From Deltaproteobacteria bacterium (GTDB lineage: Bacteria; Myxococcota_A; UBA9160; SZUA-336), in assembly GCA_019311115.1 (NCBI GenBank), contig JAFDDB010000009.1, positions 1 through 51,202 of the forward strand: a DNA stretch of 51,202 nt. The letters run 5' to 3'. The translations under genes and the position numbers were made by a program. Below the pieces are notes generated by a model, which was given only the letters and a program-made list of their open reading frames with translations, did not search any database and was not told the DNA's origin. Positions 18,193 through 26,551 of this stretch are shown piece after piece (position 1 is the stretch's first letter; each line of letters starts with the position of its first letter).

Positions 18193-18956
18193 GCGCCGGC
18201 GGCGACCCGCGGGCGCTGATCCGCGGACTCAAGCAGACCCTGCGCGAGCTGGCCGCCGAAGGACTCGACACGCTGCCGCGGCCACCCGCGCTGCCGATCG
18301 ACGCGTCGCCAGCGCCGACGGCGCCGCTCGACCGCGCGCCGGAGACGGGAGCCACGGCTCCCATCGCGGCTCCCGTCGCGACGACGTCGGCGCCCGGCAT
18401 CGAGACGCTCGAGGCGATCCGCACCGACCTCGGGGACTGCCGGCGCTGCGGACTCTGCGAGACGCGCAAGCAGCTGGTCTTCGGTGAGGGAAGCCCGCAG
18501 GCGTCGGTCGTGTTCGTGGGCGAGGGTCCGGGCGCCGACGAGGACCGCACGGGGCGTCCGTTCGTGGGCAGGGCCGGCCAACTGCTCGACAAGATGATCG
18601 AGGCCGTCGGCTGGCGACGCGAGGACGTGTACATCTGCAACGTGGTCAAGTGCCGGCCGCCCGGGAACCGCAATCCCGAGCAGCAGGAGATCTCGACCTG
18701 CCGGCCCTTCCTGGACCGCCAGCTCCGCGCCATCGCGCCGCGCGCGATCGTCACGCTCGGCAAGCCCGCGGCCGCGACGCTGCTCGGGCGGAGCATCGCG
18801 ATCACGCGCGAGCGCGGGACCTGGCGCGAGTGGGAGGGCGTGCCCCTGATGCCGACCTTCCACCCGGCCTACCTGCTCCGCTCGTACACGCGCGAGAACC
18901 GGCAGGCGGTCTGGGATGACCTGCGCGCCGTGCGCGCACGAATCGACGGGAGCTGA
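18189..18956 (+). CDS. Family-4 uracil-DNA glycosylase (Fe-S)
   Basis: The enzyme removes uracil from DNA in base-excision repair. The protein is 255 residues from a GTG that overlaps the cytochrome stop as GTGA; the ORF-track form with a long N-terminus is a read-through of another frame. A low-complexity Ala/Pro linker (about 35-70) precedes the catalytic domain. Cluster ligands are seen in 'CRRCGLC' plus 'VVKCRPPGNRNP' and 'STCRPFLDRQL', motif A is 'GEGPGADEDRTGRPFVG', and motif B is 'HPAYLLR'. Its coupling to a cytochrome gene is unexpected functionally and may only reflect shared transcription. Confidence 0.95.
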   Translation: MSAGGDPRALIRGLKQTLRELAAEGLDTLPRPPALPIDASPAPTAPLDRAPETGATAPIAAPVATTSAPGIETLEAIRTDLGDCRRCGLCETRKQLVFGEGSPQASVVFVGEGPGADEDRTGRPFVGRAGQLLDKMIEAVGWRREDVYICNVVKCRPPGNRNPEQQEISTCRPFLDRQLRAIAPRAIVTLGKPAAATLLGRSIAITRERGTWREWEGVPLMPTFHPAYLLRSYTRENRQAVWDDLRAVRARIDGS

Positions 18957-18965
18957 CGCCAGCCG

Positions 18966-20288
18966 ATGCGGATCGCCCGCTGGGCGCTGGCACTCCTGCT
19001 GCTCGCCCCGGCTCCTGCGAGCGCCGAACTCCGCGCGCTGGCGGGACGCGACGGCCTGCGCGTCGGGTTCGGCGCGCAAGCGCTGCCGGCGCCCGAGGGA
19101 GGCCCGCTCGCGGGCTACGGCGGGCTGCGCACGCGCACCGCCGTGGGCCACCTCGACGCCCCCGAGGCTCGCGCCGTGGTGCTCGAGAACGGGGACGCGC
19201 GCGTGGCGATCGTGGCCGTCGACCTGGTGATCGTCCGGCCGGAGCTTCGCGACGCGCTGCGCGAGCACGCGTCGGCGCGCGGTGTGGGAACGGTCCTGGT
19301 CGCCGCGACGCACACGCACTCGGGCCCCGGCGGCTACCTGTCGGGCTGGTGGCCTGCACGCCTGACGGCGGGCACCGAACGGCCCGGTGCCGCGGGTGAG
19401 ATCGCCGACGCCGCGCGCGGAGCGCTCGACCGCGCCCTCGCCGACCGCGCTCCGGCGCGCCTCGGCGCGGTGCTCGGCCACTCGGCGCTGGCGGAGAACC
19501 GCCGCCGCGACGACGGCCCGGCGGAGACCGACCTTCCGGTGCTGGTCGCGCGCTTTCCGGGAGCACGGCCCGCGCGCGAGCCGGTGGTCGTCTTTGCCTT
19601 CGGCGCGCACGCGACGGTCCTGTCGCCGCAGAGCCGCGACTACTCCGCCGACTACGTGGGCGCGTCGCGCCGTGCGCTCGGCGAAGCCGGCTGGCGCGCG
19701 CTCTTCCTGCCGGGGCCGCTCGGTGACCAGCAGCCGGTGAGCGCGCTCGGCCCGCTCTGGCCGGACGACCTCGACGTTCAACGCGAGCAGGTCGCCGAGA
19801 TCGGCCGCGCGCTGGCGGTCGCGGTGCTGGAGTCCGCCGAACGGGCCGCCGGCCAGGAGACCCCGCACTTCGCCAGCGCCGAGCGCTGGCTCGACCTGCC
19901 CGAGCCCCGGCTGCGCCGCTTCTGCCCGATCTGGTGGCTGGGTCCGTTCGCCGGGGGGCCGATCCGCGACTTCATCTCGACGCGCGCGCCCGTGCAGGTG
20001 CTGCGCATCGGACCCGCCTGGCTCGCCGGAGTCCCAGCCGAGCCGAGCTCCGACGTGGGCTCGGAGCTCCGGGCAGCGCTTCGCGCGCAGGGGGCCGGAG
20101 TCCCGTTCGTGATCGCGCACGCGAACGACTGGACGGGCTACGTCGTCACGCCCGAGATCTACGGCGCCGGCGGCTACGAGGCGTGCATGTCGTTCCACGG
20201 ACCCGGCATGGCCGCCGCACTCACCGAGAAGGTGGCCCAGACCGCGCGAGCGCTGGACGAGGCGCAAGCGTTGCCGGAGGCGCGGTGA
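18966..20288 (+). CDS. Exported neutral-ceramidase-like protein
   Basis: The 440-residue protein starts with a clear signal peptide ('RWALALLLLAPAPASA') and then matches the N-terminal domain of neutral/alkaline non-lysosomal ceramidases. The zinc-site motif 'ATHTHSGPGGY' and the second His in 'FGAHATVLSP' are retained. The region that carries the catalytic Ser in true ceramidases ('GDVSPN') reads 'LGDQQPVS', so amide hydrolysis of ceramide by the standard mechanism is doubtful. It is also shorter than the roughly 650-residue enzymes and lacks their C-terminal domain. It begins 9 bases after the UDG gene and overlaps aroE. A periplasmic hydrolase of unknown substrate is the safest call. Confidence 0.8.
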   Translation: MRIARWALALLLLAPAPASAELRALAGRDGLRVGFGAQALPAPEGGPLAGYGGLRTRTAVGHLDAPEARAVVLENGDARVAIVAVDLVIVRPELRDALREHASARGVGTVLVAATHTHSGPGGYLSGWWPARLTAGTERPGAAGEIADAARGALDRALADRAPARLGAVLGHSALAENRRRDDGPAETDLPVLVARFPGARPAREPVVVFAFGAHATVLSPQSRDYSADYVGASRRALGEAGWRALFLPGPLGDQQPVSALGPLWPDDLDVQREQVAEIGRALAVAVLESAERAAGQETPHFASAERWLDLPEPRLRRFCPIWWLGPFAGGPIRDFISTRAPVQVLRIGPAWLAGVPAEPSSDVGSELRAALRAQGAGVPFVIAHANDWTGYVVTPEIYGAGGYEACMSFHGPGMAAALTEKVAQTARALDEAQALPEAR

Positions 20289-21094
20289 CCACGCGCTGCG
20301 GGATCGTGCTCCACCCGGCGGGACACACGCTGTCGCCGGTGCTGCACGAGGCCGCCTACGTCGAGCTCGGACTCGACGCGAGCTTCGAGGTCTGGGACGT
20401 GCGGTCCGATGCGTTCGCGAGCCGCGTGGCCGAGCTTCGGGAACAGGGCGTGCGCCAGCTCGCGGTGTCGCTGCCGCACAAGGAGTCGGCCGTCGCACTG
20501 GCCGACGAGGTCTCCGACGCCGTGGTCGCGATCGGCGCCGCCAACACGCTGACCCTCACCGGCGACGGCGCGCTCCGCGCCGACAACACCGACTGGATCG
20601 GCGTGCGGGCCACTCTCGAGGCGGCCGGTCCCTGGCAGGGCGCGCGGGCCGTCGTGGTCGGCGCCGGGGGCGCCGCACGCGCCGCCCTCTACGCCTTGGG
20701 CCAGCTCGGGATCGAGGTGTCCATCGTCAACCGGACGCCCGCGCGCGCGGAACGGCTGGCCGCGGACCTGGGTGCGCGCGTCGGTACGCTCGACGAGCCC
20801 TGGGACCTGCTGGTCCAGACCACCCCCGTCGGCATGGAGCCGGAATCCGATGCCACCGCGGTTCCGGCCGACCGGCTGCGCCCGGGCGCGACCGTCCTCG
20901 ACGCCGTGTACCGCCCGCTCGAGACCCGGCTCCTGCGCGAGGCGAAGGCGCGCGGGTGCCGTGCGCTCGACGGACTCGACTGGCTGGTACACCAAGCGGC
21001 CGAGCAGGTCCGCCTGTGGAGCGGCCGGGAGCCGACCGCGGCGGCGCTGCGCGGAGCCGCCGAAGCCGCGCTTCGCGCCGCGGCGAAGAGCTGA
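20285..21094 (+). CDS. aroE: Shikimate dehydrogenase
   Basis: AroE reduces 3-dehydroshikimate to shikimate with NADPH in the aromatic amino acid pathway. The 269-residue length is normal. Family signatures are the substrate motif 'HTLSPVLHEAAY', the catalytic Lys in 'SLPHKESAV', 'IGAANTLT', 'ADNTDWIGV' and the nucleotide loop 'VVGAGGAARAALYAL'. The GTG start overlaps the preceding stop as GTGA. The gene ends 13 bases from the convergent acyl-CoA dehydrogenase gene. No other shikimate gene is nearby. Confidence 0.95.
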   Translation: MTTRCGIVLHPAGHTLSPVLHEAAYVELGLDASFEVWDVRSDAFASRVAELREQGVRQLAVSLPHKESAVALADEVSDAVVAIGAANTLTLTGDGALRADNTDWIGVRATLEAAGPWQGARAVVVGAGGAARAALYALGQLGIEVSIVNRTPARAERLAADLGARVGTLDEPWDLLVQTTPVGMEPESDATAVPADRLRPGATVLDAVYRPLETRLLREAKARGCRALDGLDWLVHQAAEQVRLWSGREPTAAALRGAAEAALRAAAKS

Positions 21095-21107
21095 GGCTCC
21101 GGCCGGA

Positions 21108-22229
21108 CTAGAGCTGCATCAGCGAGGCGACGCGCTCGCGGTGCAGGGTCGGGTCGCCGTAGGTCACCTCGACCGCCTTCGCCCGCTTGAAGTACAGGTG
21201 GCAGTCGTACTCCCAGGTGAACCCCACGCCACCGTGGATCTGGATGTTCTCCGCGCTGCAGTGGCGGTAGGCGTCGCTGGTGTAGGCCTTGGCCATGGCG
21301 CTGGCGAGCCGCGCCTCGTCGAGATCCTCCGCGACCGTCCAGGCCGCGTAGTAGGTGATCGACTTGGACGACTCGACCTCGATCAGCATGTCGGCGCACT
21401 TGTGCTTGATCGCCTGGTGCACGCCGATCGGCTTGCCAAACTGCACGCGCTCCTTCGCGTAGGCCACCGACGCCTCGAGCACGCTCTCGGCTCCGCCGAC
21501 CGCATCGGCCGCCAGGGCGACCAGCGAGCGGTCGCGCACCCACTCCCACGTGTCCCAGCCCGCGTTCTCGGCGCCGAGCAGCTGTCCGGGAGCGCCGTCG
21601 AAGCGCACCTCGGCGATGCGCCGCGTCTCGTCCATCGACTTCAACGGGACGACCTCGACGCCAGGACCTTCCCGGTCCACGAGCAGCAGGGAGATCCCCG
21701 CCTCGCCCGCGCCGCCGGTGCGGCAGGCCACCACGAGGGTGTCGGCGTTCTGTCCGTCGGGAACGAAGAGCTTGGTTCCCGACACCTTGTAGCCGTCGCC
21801 GTCCCGCGTCGCGGTCGCGTGGATCTCGTCGGCGCGCTCGCTGCCGGCCTCTTCGGTGATCGCAAAGCTCAGGATCCGCTCGCCGGAGGCGGCCGCAGGC
21901 AGCAACTCCTTGCGCTGCGGATCGTTCGCGGCCCGCAGCAGCGCCAGCGTCCCCTGCAGGTGTCCGAAGTAGGGAGAAGGGAGCAGGCCCCGGCCCATCT
22001 CCTCGAGTACCACGACCAGGTCCACGAAGGAGAGCTCGGCGCCCCCGTACTCCTCTGGAATCAACAGCCCCAGCCAGCCCAGCTCCGCCATCTTGCTCCA
22101 GACCGCGGGGTCGTAGCCGGAATCCGTCTCCATCAGCTCGCGCACGCGGCTCACCGGGCACTCGGCCTCGAGGAACTCGCGCGCCGTGGTGCGGAGAAAC
22201 TCCTGTTCCTCACTGAAGCCGAAGTTCAT
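21108..22229 (-). CDS. Acyl-CoA dehydrogenase family protein
   Basis: The 373-residue flavoprotein would introduce a 2,3 double bond into an acyl-CoA. It begins with the family pattern 'MNFGFSEEQEFLRTTAREFLE', contains 'LGLLIPEEYGGAELSFVD' and 'SFAITEEAGSERADEI', and ends with 'IQIHGGVGFTWEYDCHLYFKRAK'. The sequence style resembles FadE proteins of sterol and other complex acyl-CoA catabolism, some of which are heterotetramers. No second ACAD gene is adjacent, so a partner would have to be elsewhere. A strong promoter lies upstream (22311-22340), giving a leader of about 75 bases. Confidence 0.93.
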   Translation of the reverse strand: MNFGFSEEQEFLRTTAREFLEAECPVSRVRELMETDSGYDPAVWSKMAELGWLGLLIPEEYGGAELSFVDLVVVLEEMGRGLLPSPYFGHLQGTLALLRAANDPQRKELLPAAASGERILSFAITEEAGSERADEIHATATRDGDGYKVSGTKLFVPDGQNADTLVVACRTGGAGEAGISLLLVDREGPGVEVVPLKSMDETRRIAEVRFDGAPGQLLGAENAGWDTWEWVRDRSLVALAADAVGGAESVLEASVAYAKERVQFGKPIGVHQAIKHKCADMLIEVESSKSITYYAAWTVAEDLDEARLASAMAKAYTSDAYRHCSAENIQIHGGVGFTWEYDCHLYFKRAKAVEVTYGDPTLHRERVASLMQL

Positions 22230-22310
22230 GGTGGGCCTGTCTCCATCGGCCCCCGTGCGCGCTCTCCGAAGCCATCGAGGTGCCGGCGCCGCATCAGGGT
22301 GCGAGAGGGG

Positions 22311-22340
22311 ATTCTAGCTCGCGGCGTTTTTTGCGGTCAA
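22311..22340 (-). promoter_or_regulatory. Sigma-70-type promoter of acyl-CoA dehydrogenase
   Basis: On the minus strand TTGACC (22335-22340), an 18-base spacer with an A6 run, then TAGAAT (22311-22316). This is one of the best promoter matches in the window and uses the same 18-base spacing seen at 16164 and 38285. Confidence 0.6.
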
Positions 22341-22460
22341 CGCGTGCGAGGCCCCGCAGCGACCGGCCCGGAGGCCCCGGGCCCCTTTCCGGCGGGCCCG
22401 CGGCGTGGCATACCGTAACGCCCGGGAACCCCGACTCGTAGTCCCGACGTAACGGTGGGT

Positions 22461-23186
22461 ATGGCGGCCAAAATCGAAGCGAAGAAGGTCTCGAAGCGCT
22501 TCGGCGCGCACGTGGCGCTGGCCCACTTCGACGTGGAGATCGCACCCGGCGAGATCTTCGGACTGATCGGTCCGAACGGCGCGGGCAAGACGACATTCCT
22601 GCGCATCCTGACCGGCTACTGGCTGCCGACCGAGGGCGACGTGTACGTGGACGGGGACTCGGTGGTCGAGCAGCGGGAGCGCGTGCAGGCCAAGCTCGGC
22701 TACGCGTGCGAGCAGCCCAAGCTCTACATGGACCACGGCGTCGAGACCTTCCTGCGCCTGATGGGCCAGCTTCGCGGGCTCGGCGGCGGCGACCTGTCCC
22801 TGGCGGTCGAGCGGTCGATCGAGCGCTTCGAGCTGCAGGAGGTCGCGCGCCGCCGCATCGGCGTCCTGTCCAAGGGCTTCCAGCAGCGCGTCTCGCTGGC
22901 ACAGGCGCTGCTCCACGACCCGCCGCTGGTGGTCGTCGACGAGCCGACGGTAGGACTGGACCCGCGCCAACAGCTCGAGCTGCGGCGCATCCTGCAGGGG
23001 CTGGGCGGAAGCCACACGCTGCTGCTCTGCACGCACCAGCTCCGCGAGGCCGAGGCCTGCTGCGACCGCGTCGCGCTGCTCGACCGCGGGAAGCTGCTGC
23101 GCACGTTCTCCGCCGACGAGCTCGAGTCGGCCGGATCGCTCGAGGACCTGTTCCTCGAGCAGACCCAGGGCCGGAGCGACACGTGA
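22461..23186 (+). CDS. ABC transporter ATP-binding protein (GldA-like)
   Basis: This is a 241-residue nucleotide-binding subunit: Walker A 'GPNGAGKTT', Q-loop region 'YACEQPKLYMD', a signature in 'VLSKGFQQRVSLAQAL' (LSKGF in place of LSGGQ), Walker B 'VVVDEPTVGLDP' and a His switch 'CTHQLREAEACC'. It begins a three-gene operon with an ABC-2 permease and a Gld_G-type auxiliary protein. ATG 22461 is preferred over GTG 22455. The order matches GldA-GldF-GldG, but here it is likely a general exporter of unknown substrate rather than a gliding system. Confidence 0.92.
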   Translation: MAAKIEAKKVSKRFGAHVALAHFDVEIAPGEIFGLIGPNGAGKTTFLRILTGYWLPTEGDVYVDGDSVVEQRERVQAKLGYACEQPKLYMDHGVETFLRLMGQLRGLGGGDLSLAVERSIERFELQEVARRRIGVLSKGFQQRVSLAQALLHDPPLVVVDEPTVGLDPRQQLELRRILQGLGGSHTLLLCTHQLREAEACCDRVALLDRGKLLRTFSADELESAGSLEDLFLEQTQGRSDT

Positions 23187-23980
23187 GGCGACGGATCGCG
23201 GCGCTGTTCATGAAGGAGCTCCGGTCTCTCTTCGCTTCTCCCATCGCGTACGTGGTGCTGACCGCGTTCGTCTCGTTGTCGGCGGTCTACTTCTTCCAGC
23301 ACCTGATCTCGTACAACCAGCTGCTCTTCGCGTTCCAGTCCGAAGGCCTGGCCACGACCGATTTCGACCAGGGCACGGTGCCGCTCCAGATCAACACCCT
23401 GAACGAGCTCTTCATGCCGTTCGCCGGTGACCTGCACCTCTTCCTGCTGGCCGTCATTCCGCTGATCACCATGCGGGTCTTCGCCGAAGAGCGCGCGACC
23501 GGAACCGACGAGCTGCTGCTGACGACGCCACTGCGCACCTGGGAGCTCGCCCTGGCCAAGCACGCCACGACCTACCTGTTCGTGATGCTGCTGCTCGGCG
23601 TGAGCGCGATCTACCCCGCGGTCATCATCAGCAAGAGCCAGCTCGGCATGGCGCACCTGGGAGCGCTCTACCTGGGACAGCTCGCCTACGGCGTCGCGAT
23701 CGCGGCCATCGGGCTGGCCTGCTCGTCGCTCACGCGCAGCCAGGTCGTGGCCGCCATCGTGGCCTACGCCGTGCCCTTCATCCTGCTCGACTTCGCCTGG
23801 CTCGACCCCGTCCTGACCGAGTCCGCGGCGGGAATCCTGAGTGGAGCCGCGATCCAGCCGCACCTCGACAACTTCGCGCGCGGCGTCCTCGAGTTCCGCC
23901 ACGCGGTCTACTTTGGCGGCCTCACGGTGCTCGGCTTCACGGTCTCGGTCGCCTCGCTCGAACTGGTGCGCGCCCGGTGA
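23183..23980 (+). CDS. ABC-2 type permease (GldF-like)
   Basis: The 265-residue protein has six or so predicted membrane segments and the typical ABC-2/GldF beginning 'LFMKELRSLFASPIAYVVLTAF'. The central 'FLLAVIPLITMRVFAEERATGTDELLLTTPL' motif is diagnostic for this permease group. The GTG start at 23183 overlaps the ATPase stop as GTGA; the longer ORF-track N-terminus belongs to another frame. It would form the membrane channel for the ATPase upstream. The substrate is not known. Confidence 0.92.
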   Translation: MRRRIAALFMKELRSLFASPIAYVVLTAFVSLSAVYFFQHLISYNQLLFAFQSEGLATTDFDQGTVPLQINTLNELFMPFAGDLHLFLLAVIPLITMRVFAEERATGTDELLLTTPLRTWELALAKHATTYLFVMLLLGVSAIYPAVIISKSQLGMAHLGALYLGQLAYGVAIAAIGLACSSLTRSQVVAAIVAYAVPFILLDFAWLDPVLTESAAGILSGAAIQPHLDNFARGVLEFRHAVYFGGLTVLGFTVSVASLELVRAR

Positions 23981-25506
23981 TCTTCCTCGCCGCAGCCGGG
24001 CTGGTGATGCTCCTGTCGGGCCTCGCCTCCTACTACACCACCCAGCAGATCTCCGCCTTCGCGGTCGCCAACCTGGTGGCCGGGCCGCTCGCCCTGGTCG
24101 CCGCCGGCGTGGTGCAGACCCGCCGCGTGTCGGGCTTCAGCGGCGCCCTGTCGCGGCGGGTGCTGCTGAGGCAGACCGCCCTCGTCGGCGTGGTCGCGGC
24201 CGCGGTCGTCGTGAGCAACGTGCTCGCGTCGGGCTGGACCGCGTCGCTGGACCTGACGGCGGACCGCCAGTACACGCTGGCGGACCAGACGCTCGGCGTC
24301 TGCGCGCAGATCGGCAAGCTGCCCGAAGCCCGGCGCCCTTCTCTCCTGTTCTTCGAAGACGCGCTGATCGCGAAGGAGGTTCGGCTTCGCATCGCCGGCT
24401 ACGAGGCGCACTGCCCGATCGAAACGCGGACGCTGCGCGAGGCCCAGGCGCCTCCCGAGGCGCGGCCGATCCTGTCGGAGTTCGAGACCACCGTAATCGC
24501 CTGTCTCGGTTCCCGCTGCGAGGCCGTCGGGTACCCGTCGGAGGGGAACATCACGAACGCGCTGCTGCGCTTGACCCGCGCCTCGACCCCCGTCGTGTAC
24601 TTCATGCTCGGCCACGGCGAGGTCAACCTGTCCAGCGAGGCCGATCACGGTTTCTCGGCGCTCGCCGGAGCGCTGCGCGACGAGGGGATGGACGTACGGG
24701 GAATCCTCGGACCTGCGCGCGAGGAGGTGCCCGCGGACGCCGACGTACTGATCGTGGCCGCGCCGGAGCGCGACCTGCTGCCCGACGAGATCGAGTCCAT
24801 CGACGCGTGGCTCGAGGCGGGGGGGCGCATGCTCGCGTTGCTCGAGCCCGAGACCGCGTCGAACCTGGTGGAACTGCTGGGCCGCTGGGGCTTCGACCTG
24901 CCCCCCGGGGTGGTCGCGGACGAACGCGTGAGCCCCCTGCTGGTGGACGCGACGCCGCTGAGCCTGCTGCTGAACCAGTTCAACGGCTGGCACCCGATCA
25001 CGCGGAAGCTGAGCCACCGGCACATGGTCCTGCTGCCTTCGGCCCGGCCGGTCTTCGCGGCGCGCAAGCCGATGCCCGACGACCGGCTCGAGGCGCTGCT
25101 CTTCACGCACAAGACCGCCTGGCTCGAACGCGACCCCGCCGCGGCGCGGAGCGGCCACGGGGCGGGTCCCGACCCGGCCGGTCCGCGCGGCGTTCCGCTT
25201 CCGCTGGCGGCCGCCGGGAGATACCCCCGCGAGCACGGCGAAGCCCGGATCGTGGTGATCGGAGACGCCGACTTCGCCTCGAACCGGCTGCTCCACACGC
25301 TCTACAACCCGGACCTGCTGCTGAACTCGGTGCTCTGGCTGGCCGAGGACGAGGAGCAGATCGCGCTCCGGCCCAAGGGACCCACCCCGGACCAGGACCC
25401 CCTGACCATCCAGCAGACCCTGGCCTACTTCTACTTCCTCGCGTTCGCGCTGCCCGAGGCCTTGCTGCTGCTGGGCATCCACGCCTGGTACCGACAGCGC
25501 GGCTAG
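23977..25506 (+). CDS. Gld_G-type ABC auxiliary membrane protein
   Basis: The product has 509 residues, with two N-terminal membrane segments (about 1-25 and 30-75), then a large soluble domain and a final membrane helix ('LAYFYFLAFALPEALLLLGIHAW'). The soluble part has the GldG/DUF4350 pattern: 'NVLASGWTASLDLTADRQYTL', 'VVYFMLGHGEVNL', 'DVLIVAAPERDLLPDEIESIDAWLEAGGRML' and 'VVIGDADFASN'. The domain probably sits outside the cytoplasm and resembles glutamine-amidotransferase-like folds without an obvious catalytic triad. The GTG start overlaps the permease stop as GTGA. The DUF4340 protein that often follows in such operons is absent. Confidence 0.88.
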   Translation: MIFLAAAGLVMLLSGLASYYTTQQISAFAVANLVAGPLALVAAGVVQTRRVSGFSGALSRRVLLRQTALVGVVAAAVVVSNVLASGWTASLDLTADRQYTLADQTLGVCAQIGKLPEARRPSLLFFEDALIAKEVRLRIAGYEAHCPIETRTLREAQAPPEARPILSEFETTVIACLGSRCEAVGYPSEGNITNALLRLTRASTPVVYFMLGHGEVNLSSEADHGFSALAGALRDEGMDVRGILGPAREEVPADADVLIVAAPERDLLPDEIESIDAWLEAGGRMLALLEPETASNLVELLGRWGFDLPPGVVADERVSPLLVDATPLSLLLNQFNGWHPITRKLSHRHMVLLPSARPVFAARKPMPDDRLEALLFTHKTAWLERDPAAARSGHGAGPDPAGPRGVPLPLAAAGRYPREHGEARIVVIGDADFASNRLLHTLYNPDLLLNSVLWLAEDEEQIALRPKGPTPDQDPLTIQQTLAYFYFLAFALPEALLLLGIHAWYRQRG

Positions 25507-25692
25507 CCTTGAAGCTCCCGGGCGTCCCACACGTCCCCCATACGCCCCATCACGAGCGGACAGACCGGCTGGAGTGCGGCCAGCTGGAAATCGCGGCCCC
25601 GGCTGCATAAAGTGTGCGCCCTGCCGGGTCGATCACCCGCATATGATCCCCGCCAAGCAGGCAGAAGCGGGCGAAGAGGAAGGGAAAAGCAA

Positions 25693-26433
25693 ATGAAGCG
25701 ACTGACAACCCTGGCGCTGACGGGCGTGCTGGCCATCGGCGCCACCGCCTGCCAGCAATCCGACGAGCAGATGAGAGAGATCATGGAGCAGCAGGCCCTG
25801 ATCCTCGAGAAGCTCGGCAAGATCGAGGAGGGGCTGGCCGGAACGCGAGTCGCCGGGAAGCGCGCCCAGCGGCCGACCGAGGACTACAAGAAGGTCTACG
25901 AGATCGCCTACGTCGACGCGCTCGTGAAGGGAAATCCGAACGCGCCGGTGACGCTGACGGAGTGGTCGGACTTCCAGTGTCCGTACTGCGCCGGCGTGAC
26001 CGCCCCGATCGAGGCCCTGCTCGAGAAGTACCCCGAGAAGCTCCGCGTGGTGTACAAGCACTTCCCGCTCAGCTTCCATCCGGCAGCCAAGCCGGCGGCC
26101 GTGGCCTCGATGGCCGCGAACGAGCAGGGCTGCTTCTGGGAGTACCACGACGTGCTCTTCGACAAGACCTCGAAGCGCCAGCTCGACGGCGCCAAGCTCG
26201 AGCAGTACGCCTCGGACGCCGGCTGCAACGTGGACCAGTTCAAGGCCGACCTCGAGAAGAACAGCGCCGCGTACACCGCCCGGGTGGACGCGGACTACAA
26301 GGAGGGCTCGGCTGTCGACGTTCGCGGCACGCCCGCCCTGTACATCAACGGGCGCAAGGTCCGCGACCGCAGCGTGCCCGGCATGAGCGCGATGATCGAG
26401 GCCGCCGCCAAGGAAGCCGCCGGCGGCGAGTGA
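25693..26433 (+). CDS. DsbA-family thiol oxidoreductase, probable lipoprotein
   Basis: The 246-residue protein has a signal peptide ending at Cys20 ('IGATAC'), which suggests lipid anchoring. A short coiled coil (about 22-50, rich in Glu/Gln/Met) follows, then a thioredoxin fold with active site CPYC (Cys96-Cys99 in 'DFQCPYCAGV') and the cis-Pro loop 'GTPALYING'. Such proteins oxidise or isomerise disulfides in exported proteins. ATG 25693 has GAGGAAGG upstream; the ORF-track start at 25612 is not supported. TATGAT followed by CCCCGCC (25642-25654) may be its -10, but no -35 is clear. A strong hairpin ends the unit. Confidence 0.93.
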   Translation: MKRLTTLALTGVLAIGATACQQSDEQMREIMEQQALILEKLGKIEEGLAGTRVAGKRAQRPTEDYKKVYEIAYVDALVKGNPNAPVTLTEWSDFQCPYCAGVTAPIEALLEKYPEKLRVVYKHFPLSFHPAAKPAAVASMAANEQGCFWEYHDVLFDKTSKRQLDGAKLEQYASDAGCNVDQFKADLEKNSAAYTARVDADYKEGSAVDVRGTPALYINGRKVRDRSVPGMSAMIEAAAKEAAGGE

Positions 26434-26439
26434 TCTGCC

Positions 26440-26467
26440 ACCGGGTCCGGCCAAGGCCGGACCCGGT
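26440..26467 (+). terminator. Perfect 13-base-arm hairpin after DsbA-like gene
   Basis: ACCGGGTCCGGCC, a loop of AA, then GGCCGGACCCGGT lies 6 bases after the stop codon. It has no T-run (TCCGCTCC follows), but the stem is long and perfect, so it should terminate or protect the transcript. Confidence 0.7.
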
Positions 26468-26551
26468 TCCGCTCCCCGTCCCGCCCCGCCAGCGTGCGCG
26501 GGCGACCTGAGCCGGTTGTCATCGCTGGGCATCCGCGCCAGCCTCTTCCAG

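Noticed and set aside
18066-20498. 810 aa minus-strand ORF
   Set aside because: Covers UDG and ceramidase genes in antisense and has no domain.
22461-25506. Gliding motility locus
   Set aside because: Only the ABC part is present; no gldJ/K/L/M/N or spr genes are seen.
25619-25647. Sigma-70 promoter for the DsbA-like gene
   Set aside because: TATGAT is a fair -10, but no -35-like hexamer lies 16-19 bases upstream.
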